NCBI RefSeq assembly: GCF_901687125.1
Contig: NZ_CABFJY010000011.1
Span: 1 to 64,000 of the forward strand
DNA: 64,000 nucleotides
Direction of reading: 5' to 3'
Source of the DNA: Actinobacillus vicugnae
GTDB lineage: Bacteria > Pseudomonadota > Gammaproteobacteria > Enterobacterales > Pasteurellaceae
Shown here: positions 1 through 12,562 of the stretch, in pieces
How the letters are laid out: each line of letters starts with the position of its first letter
Numbering within the stretch: position 1 is the stretch's first letter
Notes under the pieces: model-generated
Told to the model about the DNA's origin: nothing
Seen by the model: only the letters and a program-made list of their open reading frames with translations
Databases searched by the model: none
Program-made: the position numbers and the translations under genes

Positions 1-166
1 CGTTATCCAAAATCGTTGAAAACGCAGGACTTGGATTAAAACTCGCCAGCTCTAATTCTAAACGAAATAACTGTGAAAGCCCTTCTTTTAACACAAAACT
101 CACTACATCAAATTCCGTCTCGCCATTAACCTTGAGGCTGTAGCGGTAATTGGATTGTACATTCAT
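1..166 (-). CDS. VgrG-like protein, N-terminal fragment (partial)
   Basis: Reading leftward from the ATG at 166, 55 codons run off the window edge. The peptide begins MNVQSNYRYSLKVNG and continues with a stretch containing FVLKEGLSQLFRLELEL. This is the layout of the first beta-domain of VgrG/gp27-like proteins (a leading beta-strand, then 'GLS..F.L.LEL.S'), which form the spike of type VI secretion systems or of phage tails. The rest of the gene lies outside, so effector domains, length and integrity cannot be judged. The region 167-297 upstream is AT-rich and probably holds its promoter. It is read in the same direction as gyrB but separated by a likely terminator. Confidence 0.55.
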   Translation of the reverse strand, partial: MNVQSNYRYSLKVNGETEFDVVSFVLKEGLSQLFRLELELASFNPSPAFSTILDN

Positions 167-297
167 GTTTTTATCCGTCCAAATTTCAAATAAAAAATGC
201 TGCAAAGTCAATTTATTAGCAATAAAAATTGTTGACTTTTGAAAATAGATGGCATTTTAGCACAGTAATATAATCATATTAAATATTGAGAAAGATA

Positions 298-344
298 AAA
301 AATTGCGGCGTAATGGACAGATCAGCAACTATTTTATCCATTAC
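298..344 (-). terminator. probable gyrB terminator
   Basis: On the minus strand GTAATGGA (344-337) pairs with TCCATTAC (317-310), and an AT-rich run with six T follows. The loop is 19 nt and the U-tract is offset from the stem, so the terminator is only moderately convincing. It lies 22 bp after the gyrB stop codon. Confidence 0.4.
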
Positions 345-365
345 ACCTTGTTTTATCGTTTCAGA

Positions 366-2801
<2,436 letters not shown>

Positions 2802-2907
2802 TTATTCCTATAGTTTATGAAATGAAAAAAGCTCAATTTCTTATCAAGAAATTTAAAGCCAAAAAATTGTAAGAATTATAGCAGAAAAATGCAGAAAAGT
2901 ATTGAAA

Positions 2908-2916
2908 ACAAGCGGT
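2908..2916 (+). repeat. Actinobacillus-type DNA uptake signal family (representative copy)
   Basis: Exact ACAAGCGGT or its complement is found, among others, at 2908, 4726, 7446, 7615, 18429, 20238, 20546, 22213, 28329, 28658, 29453, 34743, 34998, 35238, 35865, 39482, 44702, 45596, 49018 and 52251 (first base given). Many are followed by C and an AT-rich tract, the extended signal. Several lie in coding sequence and several form terminator stems. None was found from 52260 to 64000. Confidence 0.9.
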
Positions 2917-2980
2917 TAAAAAACGGGAAAAATTTGTAAATGAGAAGAAATAATCGAAGTAAAGTCGCGAATGTGTATCA

Positions 2981-3028
2981 CAAAAAAACGGCTAACTTTT
3001 CTAGTAAAAAATTCAGAAAAGTTAACCG
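2981..3028 (-). terminator. intrinsic terminator after ubiA
   Basis: On the minus strand a 12-base arm (GTTAACTTTTCT, 3026-3015) pairs with AGAAAAGTTAGC (3002-2991) apart from one mismatch, with a 12-nt loop, and is followed by CG and a run of seven T. It lies 19 bp beyond the ubiA stop. The base of the stem also carries an AGCGGTTAAC motif, an uptake-signal-like sequence used as terminator material. The stretch 2799-2980 upstream of gyrB holds one exact uptake signal at 2908-2916 and no gene. Confidence 0.75.
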
Positions 3029-3046
3029 CTGGTGATTCAGTTTTAA

Positions 3047-3928
3047 CTACATATAAATGCCAACTAAAATTGCAAAAAACACCCCTAAACCAAAATAATG
3101 ATTATTTAAAAATGCCTTAAAACATTGTTCTCTTACTCGTTGTTTAGTGAGCCAGCATTGATAGCTAAATAAGGTTGCACTCAAACCGAGTAGTAAAAAA
3201 TAGCCCCAATGGTATTCACGACCCCAACCAAATACAACTAACAGAACTAATGCGATAAATTGCAATAAGGCGATGATTTTATTGTCATATTGCGCAAATA
3301 AAATCGCTGTGGATTTTACTCCAATGCGCAGATCATCAGCACGATCTACCATTGCATATTGGGTATCGTAAGCCACCGTCCAAAAGATATTGGCAAAAAA
3401 CAGTAGCCAACACTCCAGTGGAAGCGATTCGCTCACCGCAGCATATGCCATTGGAATAGCCCAGCCAAACGCCATACCTAACACCACTTGCGGTAAATGA
3501 GTAAAACGTTTCATAAAAGGGTAAATAATCGCTAACGCCACCGCCACAAAAGAGAGCAAAAATGCATATTGATTGAGTAACAAATCCAACAAAAATGCGA
3601 TACATATCAATAATGCAAACAGTATTTTTGCTTCTGTGGTGGTAACGCGTCCTGTTGCTAGCGGACGCTGTGAGGTACGCTTTACTTCGCCATCAATATG
3701 GCGATCGGCGTAATCATTAATCACACAGCCCGCAGCTCTCATCACAATAACTCCCAGCACAAAAATAATTAACACCGAGAACGGTGGTATTCCGTCTGCC
3801 GCAGCAAATAACGCCCAAAGGGTTGGATGAAGTAAAAGTAAAGTTCCGATTGGCTTGTCAAAGCGCATTAACTGCGCATAAGCCCACCATTTATTCCGAG
3901 AAAAATGTTGTTGAAAAAATGTTGTCAT
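3047..3928 (-). CDS. ubiA: 4-hydroxybenzoate octaprenyltransferase
   Basis: This 293-residue integral membrane prenyltransferase attaches the octaprenyl chain to 4-hydroxybenzoate, the second step of ubiquinone biosynthesis. The two Asp-rich motifs of the UbiA family are present: [20 protein letters not shown] near residues 72-91 and [20 protein letters not shown] near 187-206. These bind Mg-diphosphate of the isoprenoid donor. Eight or so hydrophobic helices are evident. The ATG start overlaps the glpR stop by four bases (ATGA-type coupling), so ubiA is probably co-transcribed with glpR. In E. coli ubiA follows ubiC, which is not here. Confidence 0.95.
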   Translation of the reverse strand: MTTFFQQHFSRNKWWAYAQLMRFDKPIGTLLLLHPTLWALFAAADGIPPFSVLIIFVLGVIVMRAAGCVINDYADRHIDGEVKRTSQRPLATGRVTTTEAKILFALLICIAFLLDLLLNQYAFLLSFVAVALAIIYPFMKRFTHLPQVVLGMAFGWAIPMAYAAVSESLPLECWLLFFANIFWTVAYDTQYAMVDRADDLRIGVKSTAILFAQYDNKIIALLQFIALVLLVVFGWGREYHWGYFLLLGLSATLFSYQCWLTKQRVREQCFKAFLNNHYFGLGVFFAILVGIYM

Positions 3929-4689
3929 TCATTACCACAGATTTGCACTGCTACTTTGGTTGATACTAAACGTTGTTGCAATTCTAACGGTAATGGCAAA
4001 TCTGTAAACAAATAATTTACTTCTGCAATATCACCTAAACGCACAATCGCACTACGGCTGAATTTTGAATGATCGGTGACCAAAACAACTTGGCGAGAAC
4101 TTTGCATTAACGCACGTTTTACTTGCACTTCGTGATAATCATAATCCAACATTGAACCGTCACTATCAATCGCGCTGATACCTAAAATGCCAAAATCCAA
4201 ACGAAACTGGCTAATAAAATTTACAGTGGCTTCGCCAATCAAACCGCCGTCAGTACGCAAATTACCGCCTGCAACTGTAATATGGAAATCTTCTTTTTGC
4301 ATTAAGATATATGCGGCGTTTAGGTTGTTCGTCACAATCCGTAAATTTTTGTGGGACAACAATGCATACGCCACCGCTTCAGATGTTGTCCCGATATCTA
4401 AAAAGAGCGAAGCACCATTTGGGATCATTGCCGCCACATGGCGTGCAATCGCATTTTTCTGCTCTGAGAAGAATTGCTTGCGCTCGGTATAATCACTATT
4501 CTCACTATTCGACGGCATACCTGCTCCGCCATGGTGACGGCGAATAAGGTTTTTTTCCGCTAATTCATTTAAATCTCGACGGATCGTTTGAGAACTTACA
4601 TTTAATTGAGTAACTAGTTCTTCCGTACTGATGTAGCCGAGCTGATTAACCAATTCAATAATTTTGTTGTGGCGAATAGATTGTTTCAT
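3925..4689 (-). CDS. glpR: DeoR-family glycerol-3-phosphate regulon repressor
   Basis: The 254-residue protein is colinear with E. coli GlpR. An N-terminal winged helix ([20 protein letters not shown], then [15 protein letters not shown]) is the DNA-binding domain; the C-terminal DeoRC sensor domain contains [36 protein letters not shown] and VTDHSKF. In E. coli this protein represses glp genes and is released by glycerol-3-phosphate. It is the first gene of a glpR-ubiA pair; the upstream region to the purB terminator is only 29 bp, so its promoter must lie within or near 4690-4720. No glp structural genes are in the window. Confidence 0.92.
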   Translation of the reverse strand: MKQSIRHNKIIELVNQLGYISTEELVTQLNVSSQTIRRDLNELAEKNLIRRHHGGAGMPSNSENSDYTERKQFFSEQKNAIARHVAAMIPNGASLFLDIGTTSEAVAYALLSHKNLRIVTNNLNAAYILMQKEDFHITVAGGNLRTDGGLIGEATVNFISQFRLDFGILGISAIDSDGSMLDYDYHEVQVKRALMQSSRQVVLVTDHSKFSRSAIVRLGDIAEVNYLFTDLPLPLELQQRLVSTKVAVQICGNE

Positions 4690-4718
4690 TTGCGTATTCC
4701 TTCTGCAAAGTTTTTAAC

Positions 4719-4748
4719 AAAAATGACCGCTTGTAAGCGGTCATTTTT
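4719..4748. terminator. bidirectional terminator made of an inverted uptake-signal pair
   Basis: A perfect 14-bp stem with a 2-nt loop: AAAAATGACCGCTT, GT, AAGCGGTCATTTTT. The flanking A and T runs make it work in both orientations. It ends purB 10 bp after its stop codon. The stem contains ACCGCTTGT (4726-4734), showing that an uptake signal is used as terminator. Confidence 0.9.
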
Positions 4749-4758
4749 CAGCTGAATT

Positions 4759-6183
<1,425 letters not shown>

Positions 6184-6816
6184 TTAAAGACTTTTATAAA
6201 ACTGTTGTGCTTGATTAAGAATCTTTTTACGGGAAAATAAAAATTGCCAGCGACTACCGCCGACTTGTTGCCATAAAATACCAGCGCGAATCCCCGCTAA
6301 TAAACTTGCTCGGATTTTTTGTTGAATGTCTGGGCGTACTAAATAGTCTTGCAAACCCAATACATGAATTTTTGAACCAAGTGGGCTAATTACATCACTG
6401 TAAATCGCAGCCAAATTAGCGATCATTTGATCTGCCATAATATCATTTTCATAGAGTGGTAATTGGCGTTCAATTTGTTGTAAACGCTCCGCTAATTTTG
6501 CTTTGGCTTCAGGGCTTTTATTTAACTTTTGGCTTAACGCAAGCACGTTAATCCAATAACGCCCAATTTCGGTATCTAATTTACCGTTTGTGCTTCCCAT
6601 TTGTGCTTGTGCGGTTTCCAAACCTGATTTTAAATGACTAATTTGATTGCCGAATACCGCCAATGCTGATTCTGGCTGAGTGATTAATAAGCTTTTAATT
6701 GAGTGGCTAAAAACATCTCGATTTGCATTGCCTTGATGTGCAAATTGTTGAACTAAACTAACCGCTTGGCAAACACCAGCAAAGGCAATAGTAATATCGT
6801 GATAATTGGTAGACAT
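6184..6816 (-). CDS. hflD: HflD, high-frequency-lysogenization protein homologue
   Basis: The 210-residue, mostly helical, membrane-peripheral protein has the HflD pattern: an N-terminal DITIAFAGVCQAVSLVQQFAH, a central LDTEIGRYWINVLALSQKL and a C-terminal IRASLLAGIRAGILWQQVGGSRWQFLFSRKKI. In E. coli HflD binds phage lambda CII and lowers lysogeny; its cellular role is unclear. The order hflD-purB is conserved in gamma-proteobacteria, and the two genes are likely an operon here. Confidence 0.92.
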   Translation of the reverse strand: MSTNYHDITIAFAGVCQAVSLVQQFAHQGNANRDVFSHSIKSLLITQPESALAVFGNQISHLKSGLETAQAQMGSTNGKLDTEIGRYWINVLALSQKLNKSPEAKAKLAERLQQIERQLPLYENDIMADQMIANLAAIYSDVISPLGSKIHVLGLQDYLVRPDIQQKIRASLLAGIRAGILWQQVGGSRWQFLFSRKKILNQAQQFYKSL

Positions 6817-6925
6817 AAAATGAAATAATTAAGCAAAATCAAACTGAAAATTGTTCTTGAATATAACACTTTTTCGCTTATTTTTGAATAATAAAAGCAA
6901 ATAAATTTATCTCATAAAACTAATA

Positions 6926-6954
6926 AAGGCGCCAACGTAACCGTTTGCGCCCTT
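6926..6954 (-). terminator. possible terminator after cydC
   Basis: On the minus strand AAGGGCGC pairs with GCGCCTT, with a short inner AAC/GTT pairing, followed by the T-rich TTATTAGTTTTATG. The U-run is broken, so the call is tentative. It lies about 20 bp after the cydC stop. The rest of 6817-6971 is AT-rich and carries the hflD promoter region. Confidence 0.4.
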
Positions 6955-6971
6955 GTCCAGCTAGGATAAAA

Positions 6972-8639
6972 TTAGTTTATAAACGCCCCGTTATCCATTC
7001 GATATACTTTATCAAATTTATCCAATCCATGGAGGCGGTGTGTAATCATCAACAAGGTTTTATCCTGACAATGATTTAAAATAAGCGTCAAAATTTGTTG
7101 CTCGGTTTCACGATCTAAGCCTTCTGTTGGCTCATCTAGCAAGACTAATTCTGCTTTGCTTACTAATAAACGTGCTAAGCCCAAACGGCGTTGTTCACCG
7201 CCAGAAAGCGGACGACCGCCCTCACCTAGCCATAAATTTAGCCCTTGCTCCTCTAATAAATAAGCTAACCCCACTTGTGCTAATACACGTTCTAATTGTG
7301 TATCCGTAGCCTGTTGATTCCCCAACAACAAGTTATCACGTAAGCTGCTGTTAAAAATATGTACTCGCTGACTTAAAGTTACTATGTGCTGGCGCAAGGT
7401 TACTTCCGAATAATCAGCAATGTTGCAAGAATTTAAACAAATTTGACCGCTTGTTGGCGCGTAATTACGATTAATTAATTGGAAAATCGTGCTTTTCCCA
7501 CTGCCCGTTTTACCTAAAATAGCCACTTTCTGCCCCGCAAATACCTCAAACGAAATCGTATGTAACACGGGCTCCTGACGATTTGGATAGTTAAACGTCA
7601 CAGCCTCAAATTGGACAAGCGGTCGATTTTCTACAACTTTTTGCCAATTATCGTTAGTGCCAAATACAACTAACGGTTGCTGTTCAGTAATTTCATTTAG
7701 GCGTTCTGCCGCCGTAATTACTTGTCCTAAATGCAAAAAGGCTAAGCCAATTGGCATTAAAATCTCACCTGATGCCATCACACAAAATACCACAAGTGCA
7801 ATCAGTGCTTCTGGATAATCGGCTGAAGGCAGATTAATTGCGGTTGAGGCAAGATAAATCACCACGCACAATAAAAGCCCATTCGAAAAAATCAATAATG
7901 CATTAGATAAACCTGTTAATTGGCTTTCCTTACTTTGTGCCGTTAGCCATTCATTTTCGGTTTGAGTGAGTTTTCGGCTTGCTTGTTGCACCACTCCAAA
8001 CAATAAAAATTCAGCGTGCATTTGAATCCATTCAATAAATTGGCTACGATAATTCGCTCGCGCTTGTACTACTTTCTCACCCGATTTGCGTCCTAAACGA
8101 TAAAATAATGCAGGGAAAATTAATAGCAATCCACTAAGCGATCCGCAAATCACTAGCGCAAGTAATGGCGAAACAAAAGATAAACCAACTGCCATAAACG
8201 CAATCAGCATGATTGCACTCACAAATGGCGAAATCAGATTTAAATAAAGTGTATCAAGCGTATCAACATCTGCGACTAAACGGTTAAGCAATTCGCTATT
8301 TCTAAAGCGATTTAAACCGCTTGGGCTAATCGGAATCAATTTACGAAACACGTTAACACGTAAATTTGCCAATACTCTAAATGTTGCATCATGAGTGACC
8401 AAACGTTCAAAATAACGAGAAATCGTACGCCCAATCGCTAAGCCTCGTACACCAGACGATGGGTAAAAGAAATTAAAAATAATTGCCGATCCTGCTAAAA
8501 ACGAAGCCGATAAAAACCAGCCTGATAGGCTTAATAAACCAATACTTGCCGTTAAGCTGGTAATCGCTAATACAACACCAAGCAACAAATGCCCTAAATG
8601 GGAGCGATAAAGAGAAAGAAAAGGAAAAATAGATTTCAT
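6972..8639 (-). CDS. cydC: CydC, ABC exporter half for cytochrome bd assembly
   Basis: This 555-residue half-transporter has an N-terminal six-helix membrane domain and a C-terminal ATPase with Walker A GKTGSGKST, signature LSGGEQRR and Walker B LVLLDEPTEGLD followed by the switch His in MITHRL. With CydD it forms the heterodimeric CydDC inner-membrane complex needed for cytochrome bd maturation, proposed to move cysteine/glutathione or haem. The gene follows cydD after 7 bp and is the second gene of the operon. Confidence 0.93.
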   Translation of the reverse strand: MKSIFPFLSLYRSHLGHLLLGVVLAITSLTASIGLLSLSGWFLSASFLAGSAIIFNFFYPSSGVRGLAIGRTISRYFERLVTHDATFRVLANLRVNVFRKLIPISPSGLNRFRNSELLNRLVADVDTLDTLYLNLISPFVSAIMLIAFMAVGLSFVSPLLALVICGSLSGLLLIFPALFYRLGRKSGEKVVQARANYRSQFIEWIQMHAEFLLFGVVQQASRKLTQTENEWLTAQSKESQLTGLSNALLIFSNGLLLCVVIYLASTAINLPSADYPEALIALVVFCVMASGEILMPIGLAFLHLGQVITAAERLNEITEQQPLVVFGTNDNWQKVVENRPLVQFEAVTFNYPNRQEPVLHTISFEVFAGQKVAILGKTGSGKSTIFQLINRNYAPTSGQICLNSCNIADYSEVTLRQHIVTLSQRVHIFNSSLRDNLLLGNQQATDTQLERVLAQVGLAYLLEEQGLNLWLGEGGRPLSGGEQRRLGLARLLVSKAELVLLDEPTEGLDRETEQQILTLILNHCQDKTLLMITHRLHGLDKFDKVYRMDNGAFIN

Positions 8640-8646
8640 GTATCAC

Positions 8647-10389
8647 CTAGTGTTGTTGTAATTCTGCAAAATAACCTTCTTTTTCGAGTGCTTCAAAGCT
8701 TCCTTTTTGTACGATCTCGCCTTGTTTCATCACCCAAATTTCATCACATTGTTTAAGATCTTCAATGCGATGCGTGATCATCAATGTAGTTTGCGTTTGG
8801 CTTAAATGTTGTAGTGCATTTAATACTTCTTGCTCTGATTGCATATCTAAGCTAGCGGTTGGTTCATCTAGCAATAGCAATTCATAATCACGCAATAATG
8901 CTCGCGCAATCGCAATACGTTGTGCCTGACCACCAGAAATACCCGCATTGGCATCTTGCACCTGACTGTCCAAGCCCAAACGATACACAAATTCATCCGC
9001 TTTTGATAACGCCAATGCTTGTTTTAACTCCGCTTCGCTCGCATGAGGGTTGCCTAATAAAATATTTTCACGCAATGAGCCTTTAATCAATTGTGGATTC
9101 TGCCCAACCCAAGCTAGCTTTTGGCGATATTGCACCAAATTTAGCTCTCGTAATTCGACGCCATTTACCGTTACCGAGCCTTGATAAGGCAAAAAGCCTA
9201 ATAACATATTCATCAACGATGTTTTACCTGCCCCACTTTGCCCCACCAATGCAATATGTTGGCGAGAAGCAAGGCTAAAGTTTAGTGGTTTGGTTAAAGC
9301 TTTACCTTGTGGTGAAAGGATCACGCAGTCGTTTGCCAAAATCTCAAGCGGTCGATTTTGCAGATCTTTTTGCAAATCGTTTTGTGTTTGAGTAATCGGT
9401 TGATTTAAAAAGGCTTCAATACCATCTGCTGCGCCAATCGCTGCCGCTTTATCGTGGTAAAACACACCTAGTTCACGTAGAGGTTGATAAAATTCAGGCG
9501 CAAGCATTAAGCAGAAGAAGCCAATAAATAAACTGACGCCTGTGCCGTAATAGCCAAAGTCTAATTCACCTAAATAGATAAAACCAAAATACACTGCCAT
9601 TACTGCAATCGAAATGGCAGTAAAAAATTCCAATACCGCAGACGATAGAAATGCCATTTTCAACACATCCATCGTACTTAAACGAAACGCTTCGGTACTT
9701 TGATAAATTTGTTCAGTTTGTTTTTCTGCCTGACCAAATAAACGAATGGTTTCAAGTCCTCTTAGTTTATCTAAAAATTGACCGCTAATACGAGAAAGCA
9801 CGCCAATATTACGCTGATTTGCCTCCACGGCTTTAATACCTGCCAGTGCCATAAACACGGGCAATAATGGCAATGTTATAAATAAAATCAAACCTGCTGC
9901 CCAGTTAATCGGAAACACAAAGCACAAAATAATCAGCGGCACGCACAGCGATAAAAATTGTTGCGGTAAATAACGTGCATAGAAATTATGTAGGTTTTCA
10001 ACTTGCTCAAGCATCAATGTCGCCCAGCTTCCTGCTGGTTTTTGCTGAATGCCCATTGGCCCAATTTCTGCTAACTTTGCCATAATTTGCTCACGCAAAT
10101 GCAAACGAAGGATTTGTCCTGCTTTAAAACCTGTACGTTCTCTTAGCCAAGTGAGTAATGCCCGCCCACTAAAACACCCTAATAGCAGACCTAGTTCCGT
10201 TAAAAACGTATTCGGGCTTTGGTGCGCAATAATCATTTTATGTAACATCGAAGCCAAAAGAGCCATTTGTCCAATCACTAAAACTGCGGTTAAGCTCCCA
10301 AATAATACATTGAGGTACATCCATTTTTTAATTATTTTTTGTTGCCCTCGAAGCCATTTTTGCAACTGTTTTTGTCGTTGTTTTTCCAT
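8647..10389 (-). CDS. cydD: CydD, ABC exporter half for cytochrome bd assembly
   Basis: The 580-residue partner of CydC has a membrane domain (residues about 1-320), with the CydD-type region GSWATLMLEQVENLHNFYARYLPQQ, and an ATPase with Walker A GQSGAGKTS, signature ISGGQAQR, Walker B LLLLDEPTASLD and MITHRI. It precedes cydC by 7 bp. In E. coli cydDC lies with trxB; that link is absent here. An AAAAATGG start preceded by AATCAAAA gives a weak ribosome binding site, but the family begins at this Met. Confidence 0.93.
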   Translation of the reverse strand: MEKQRQKQLQKWLRGQQKIIKKWMYLNVLFGSLTAVLVIGQMALLASMLHKMIIAHQSPNTFLTELGLLLGCFSGRALLTWLRERTGFKAGQILRLHLREQIMAKLAEIGPMGIQQKPAGSWATLMLEQVENLHNFYARYLPQQFLSLCVPLIILCFVFPINWAAGLILFITLPLLPVFMALAGIKAVEANQRNIGVLSRISGQFLDKLRGLETIRLFGQAEKQTEQIYQSTEAFRLSTMDVLKMAFLSSAVLEFFTAISIAVMAVYFGFIYLGELDFGYYGTGVSLFIGFFCLMLAPEFYQPLRELGVFYHDKAAAIGAADGIEAFLNQPITQTQNDLQKDLQNRPLEILANDCVILSPQGKALTKPLNFSLASRQHIALVGQSGAGKTSLMNMLLGFLPYQGSVTVNGVELRELNLVQYRQKLAWVGQNPQLIKGSLRENILLGNPHASEAELKQALALSKADEFVYRLGLDSQVQDANAGISGGQAQRIAIARALLRDYELLLLDEPTASLDMQSEQEVLNALQHLSQTQTTLMITHRIEDLKQCDEIWVMKQGEIVQKGSFEALEKEGYFAELQQH

Positions 10390-10467
10390 TTTTGATTAAT
10401 TTCTATTGAGATAACACATTGAATTAAATTGAATTTTATCATGTTATCCACCATTATTGGGCAGAAT

Positions 10468-10560
10468 TTATAGAAAAATGTTAGCGAGTTTTTGTAATAA
10501 TTCATCACTCGGGTTAGCAGGGCTTGCACTTGGAATAATGACACCTAAATGAACATACAT
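10468..10560 (-). pseudogene. possible 30-codon remnant resembling the end of a PTS EIIA domain
   Basis: Between the sapD terminator and cydD a 30-codon frame starts at an ATG and ends LGVIIPSASPANPSDELLQKLANIFL. A hydrophobic strand ending in Pro, then SDELLQKL and a final helix, is the pattern at the C-terminus of several PTS EIIA proteins. No ribosome binding site or upstream coding part is seen, so at most it is a relic; chance resemblance is quite possible. Confidence 0.22.
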
Positions 10561-10567
10561 AAAATAA

Positions 10568-10589
10568 AAAAAGGGCTTTCGCCCTTTTT
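10568..10589. terminator. terminator of the sap operon
   Basis: A perfect nine-base stem AAAAAGGGC / GCCCTTTTT with a TTTC loop, with A and T runs on both sides. It ends the tyrR-sapABCD transcript 36 bp after the sapD stop, which shows that no sapF follows here. Confidence 0.88.
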
Positions 10590-10624
10590 GGTTTGAACCA
10601 CTATTATAAATTAGCGATGTATTA

Positions 10625-11662
10625 TTAATCGGTTTTCTCGCTAACCACCACGGGTTCAAATTCCGCTTTTTTAAGGAAGTTTTGTTCCCTAAAATTGATT
10701 GGAAAATGGCAAGCGAATTCATGTTGTTTGAATTTACGTAATGGCGGTTTTTGAATACATTTTTTCTGAGCAAACGGGCAACGAGGACCTAAACGGCAGC
10801 CAATTGGCATATTTTGCAACATCGGAACCGTGCCTTTTAAAGTGTTTAAATGACTTTTAAATGCGAGCGGTTGTGAAAAGTCTGGAATGCTATTCAATAA
10901 TACCGAAGTATAAGGGTGGTAAGGCGCTTCCATAATCGTTTCTTTACTCCCGATTTCAACGGTTTGTCCGCAATACAGCACATTAAATGAATCAACCCAT
11001 TTATGAATACTACGAATATCATTTGCAACCAATAAAATTGAAGTACCGAGATTTTTATTCATACTCGATAATAAACGATAAATTTGTAATTGAGTGGTTG
11101 GTTCCAACGTGTGAGTAGGTTCATCCGCCACTAATAAGCGAGGTTGATTTGCGACTGCCATCGCGATAATCACTTTTTGGGCTTCACCCTCTGTAATATC
11201 AAATGGATAACTTTGCATAATAGTCTTGTGATCACGAATCCCAACGCGATGTAACAATTCAATCGCTTTTTTCTTTTTCCAACCAAACCATTGCCACCAT
11301 TTGCCTTTAAAATTAATCGTTTGAGTTAATTGTTCACCAATACTGCGACTTGGATCTAGACTGGAACGAGGGTCTTGGAAAATCATTGAAATTTGCTCCC
11401 CCACTACTTTCCTGCGTTGTGCGGGTGAAAGTTTTAGTAATTCCACATCATTAAAGCGAAAGCGATCTGCAGTTACGATCCATTCATCTTTCATCACACC
11501 GCAAATAACTTTTGCAATTAAACTTTTACCTGAACCCGATTCGCCAACTAAACCGCAAACTTCCCCCTCATCAAGAGTGAGATTAATATTATCTACCATT
11601 TTTACTCGACCATTTGGTGTATCAATTTCGATACTTAAATGGCGAATATCTAATAAAGCCAT
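10625..11662 (-). CDS. sapD: SapD, ATPase of the peptide ABC transporter
   Basis: The 345-residue ATP-binding subunit is closest in pattern to E. coli SapD, including the C-terminal Cys-rich segment GCRLGPRCPFAQKKC shared by Opp/Dpp-type ATPases. Walker A is GESGSGKS (40-47) and Walker B LLVADEPT (D180, E181). The ABC signature is altered (DITEGEAQK), as it is in E. coli SapD. The switch histidine expected after the last beta-strand is Asn214 (LVANDI, where E. coli has ISHDL), which would weaken ATP hydrolysis unless the partner subunit compensates. SapF, the usual second ATPase, is absent downstream, where a terminator follows. Confidence 0.88.
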   Translation of the reverse strand: MALLDIRHLSIEIDTPNGRVKMVDNINLTLDEGEVCGLVGESGSGKSLIAKVICGVMKDEWIVTADRFRFNDVELLKLSPAQRRKVVGEQISMIFQDPRSSLDPSRSIGEQLTQTINFKGKWWQWFGWKKKKAIELLHRVGIRDHKTIMQSYPFDITEGEAQKVIIAMAVANQPRLLVADEPTHTLEPTTQLQIYRLLSSMNKNLGTSILLVANDIRSIHKWVDSFNVLYCGQTVEIGSKETIMEAPYHPYTSVLLNSIPDFSQPLAFKSHLNTLKGTVPMLQNMPIGCRLGPRCPFAQKKCIQKPPLRKFKQHEFACHFPINFREQNFLKKAEFEPVVVSEKTD

Positions 11663-11674
11663 AATCTATTCCAA

Positions 11675-12562
11675 CTAATAACGATATTTTTCTAATACAC
11701 GGCTGATACCGTTACCTAGCATACTAATAATTAAAATTACCAAAATAATTGCCATTCCAGGCAAAATAACTGTCCAAGGTGCTAAATAAATTAATTCCAA
11801 TGAATCTTTAATCATTGCACCCCATTCAGGCGTTGGATTTTGAGCACCAAGTCCAATAAAACTCAGTGCGCTAATATCAAGCACTGCAATCATAAAAATA
11901 TGCGTAGCCTCTTTTACGGCAACTGAAGTTAAATTAGGCAATACCACTTCTTTAATCAAATCCCAACGAGTTGCCCCATCTAAACGTAAAGTAATCACAT
12001 ATTCGCGTTTAAGTTCTTGTTCGGTCGCTTGATAAATTTTATGGATAAAATGCGGTAACATAGCTAATGAAATTGCCAACATCGCATTGATCAGACTCGC
12101 ATCCATCAACGTTGCAATAATAATCGCAATAATTAAAATCGGGATAAATAAGAACGTGTCGAATAAATGCCCAATAAAAGAAAATGATTTACGGCTTGTG
12201 CCAGCCAGTATGCCAATGATGCCACCAATCAAGCCAATCGAAACTGTAATTACCAGCGCAGAACCCACCGTATAATAAAAGCCATACAGCATACGGCTGA
12301 AAATATCGCGCCCTAAATCATCCGTTCCAAAAAAATGGCTAATTTGCCCCTTGTCATCCCAAGATGGAGGCATGAGCTCTGCACCAATAAATTGCGAATC
12401 CGCATGATACGGTGCAATTAAGTAGCCAAAGAAAACCAACAACAATAGTGCGGTAAACAGGTATAAACTTGTTAACGTTAATTTATCTTTACGCAATTGA
12501 AACAGAAATTGTTTGAAATAATCCGATTCTCTAAACTGTTCTGGCTCTTCTCTATTTAACAT
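11675..12562 (-). CDS. sapC: SapC, peptide ABC transporter permease
   Basis: A 295-residue inner-membrane permease of the DppC/OppC type. It has an N-terminal helix, a periplasmic loop with HFFGTDDLGRDIFSRMLYG, and the cytoplasmic EAA loop KREYVITLRLDGATRWDLIKEVVLPN that docks with the ATPase. With SapB it forms the pore for peptides delivered by SapA. The start overlaps the sapB 3' end by 11 bp, indicating translational coupling. Confidence 0.92.
   Translation of the reverse strand: MLNREEPEQFRESDYFKQFLFQLRKDKLTLTSLYLFTALLLLVFFGYLIAPYHADSQFIGAELMPPSWDDKGQISHFFGTDDLGRDIFSRMLYGFYYTVGSALVITVSIGLIGGIIGILAGTSRKSFSFIGHLFDTFLFIPILIIAIIIATLMDASLINAMLAISLAMLPHFIHKIYQATEQELKREYVITLRLDGATRWDLIKEVVLPNLTSVAVKEATHIFMIAVLDISALSFIGLGAQNPTPEWGAMIKDSLELIYLAPWTVILPGMAIILVILIISMLGNGISRVLEKYRY

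Noticed and set aside
10468..10773. A 101-codon minus-strand frame overlapping the end of sapD
   Set aside because: Most of it is the sapD sequence in another frame and the terminator; only the last 30 codons look protein-like and are noted separately.
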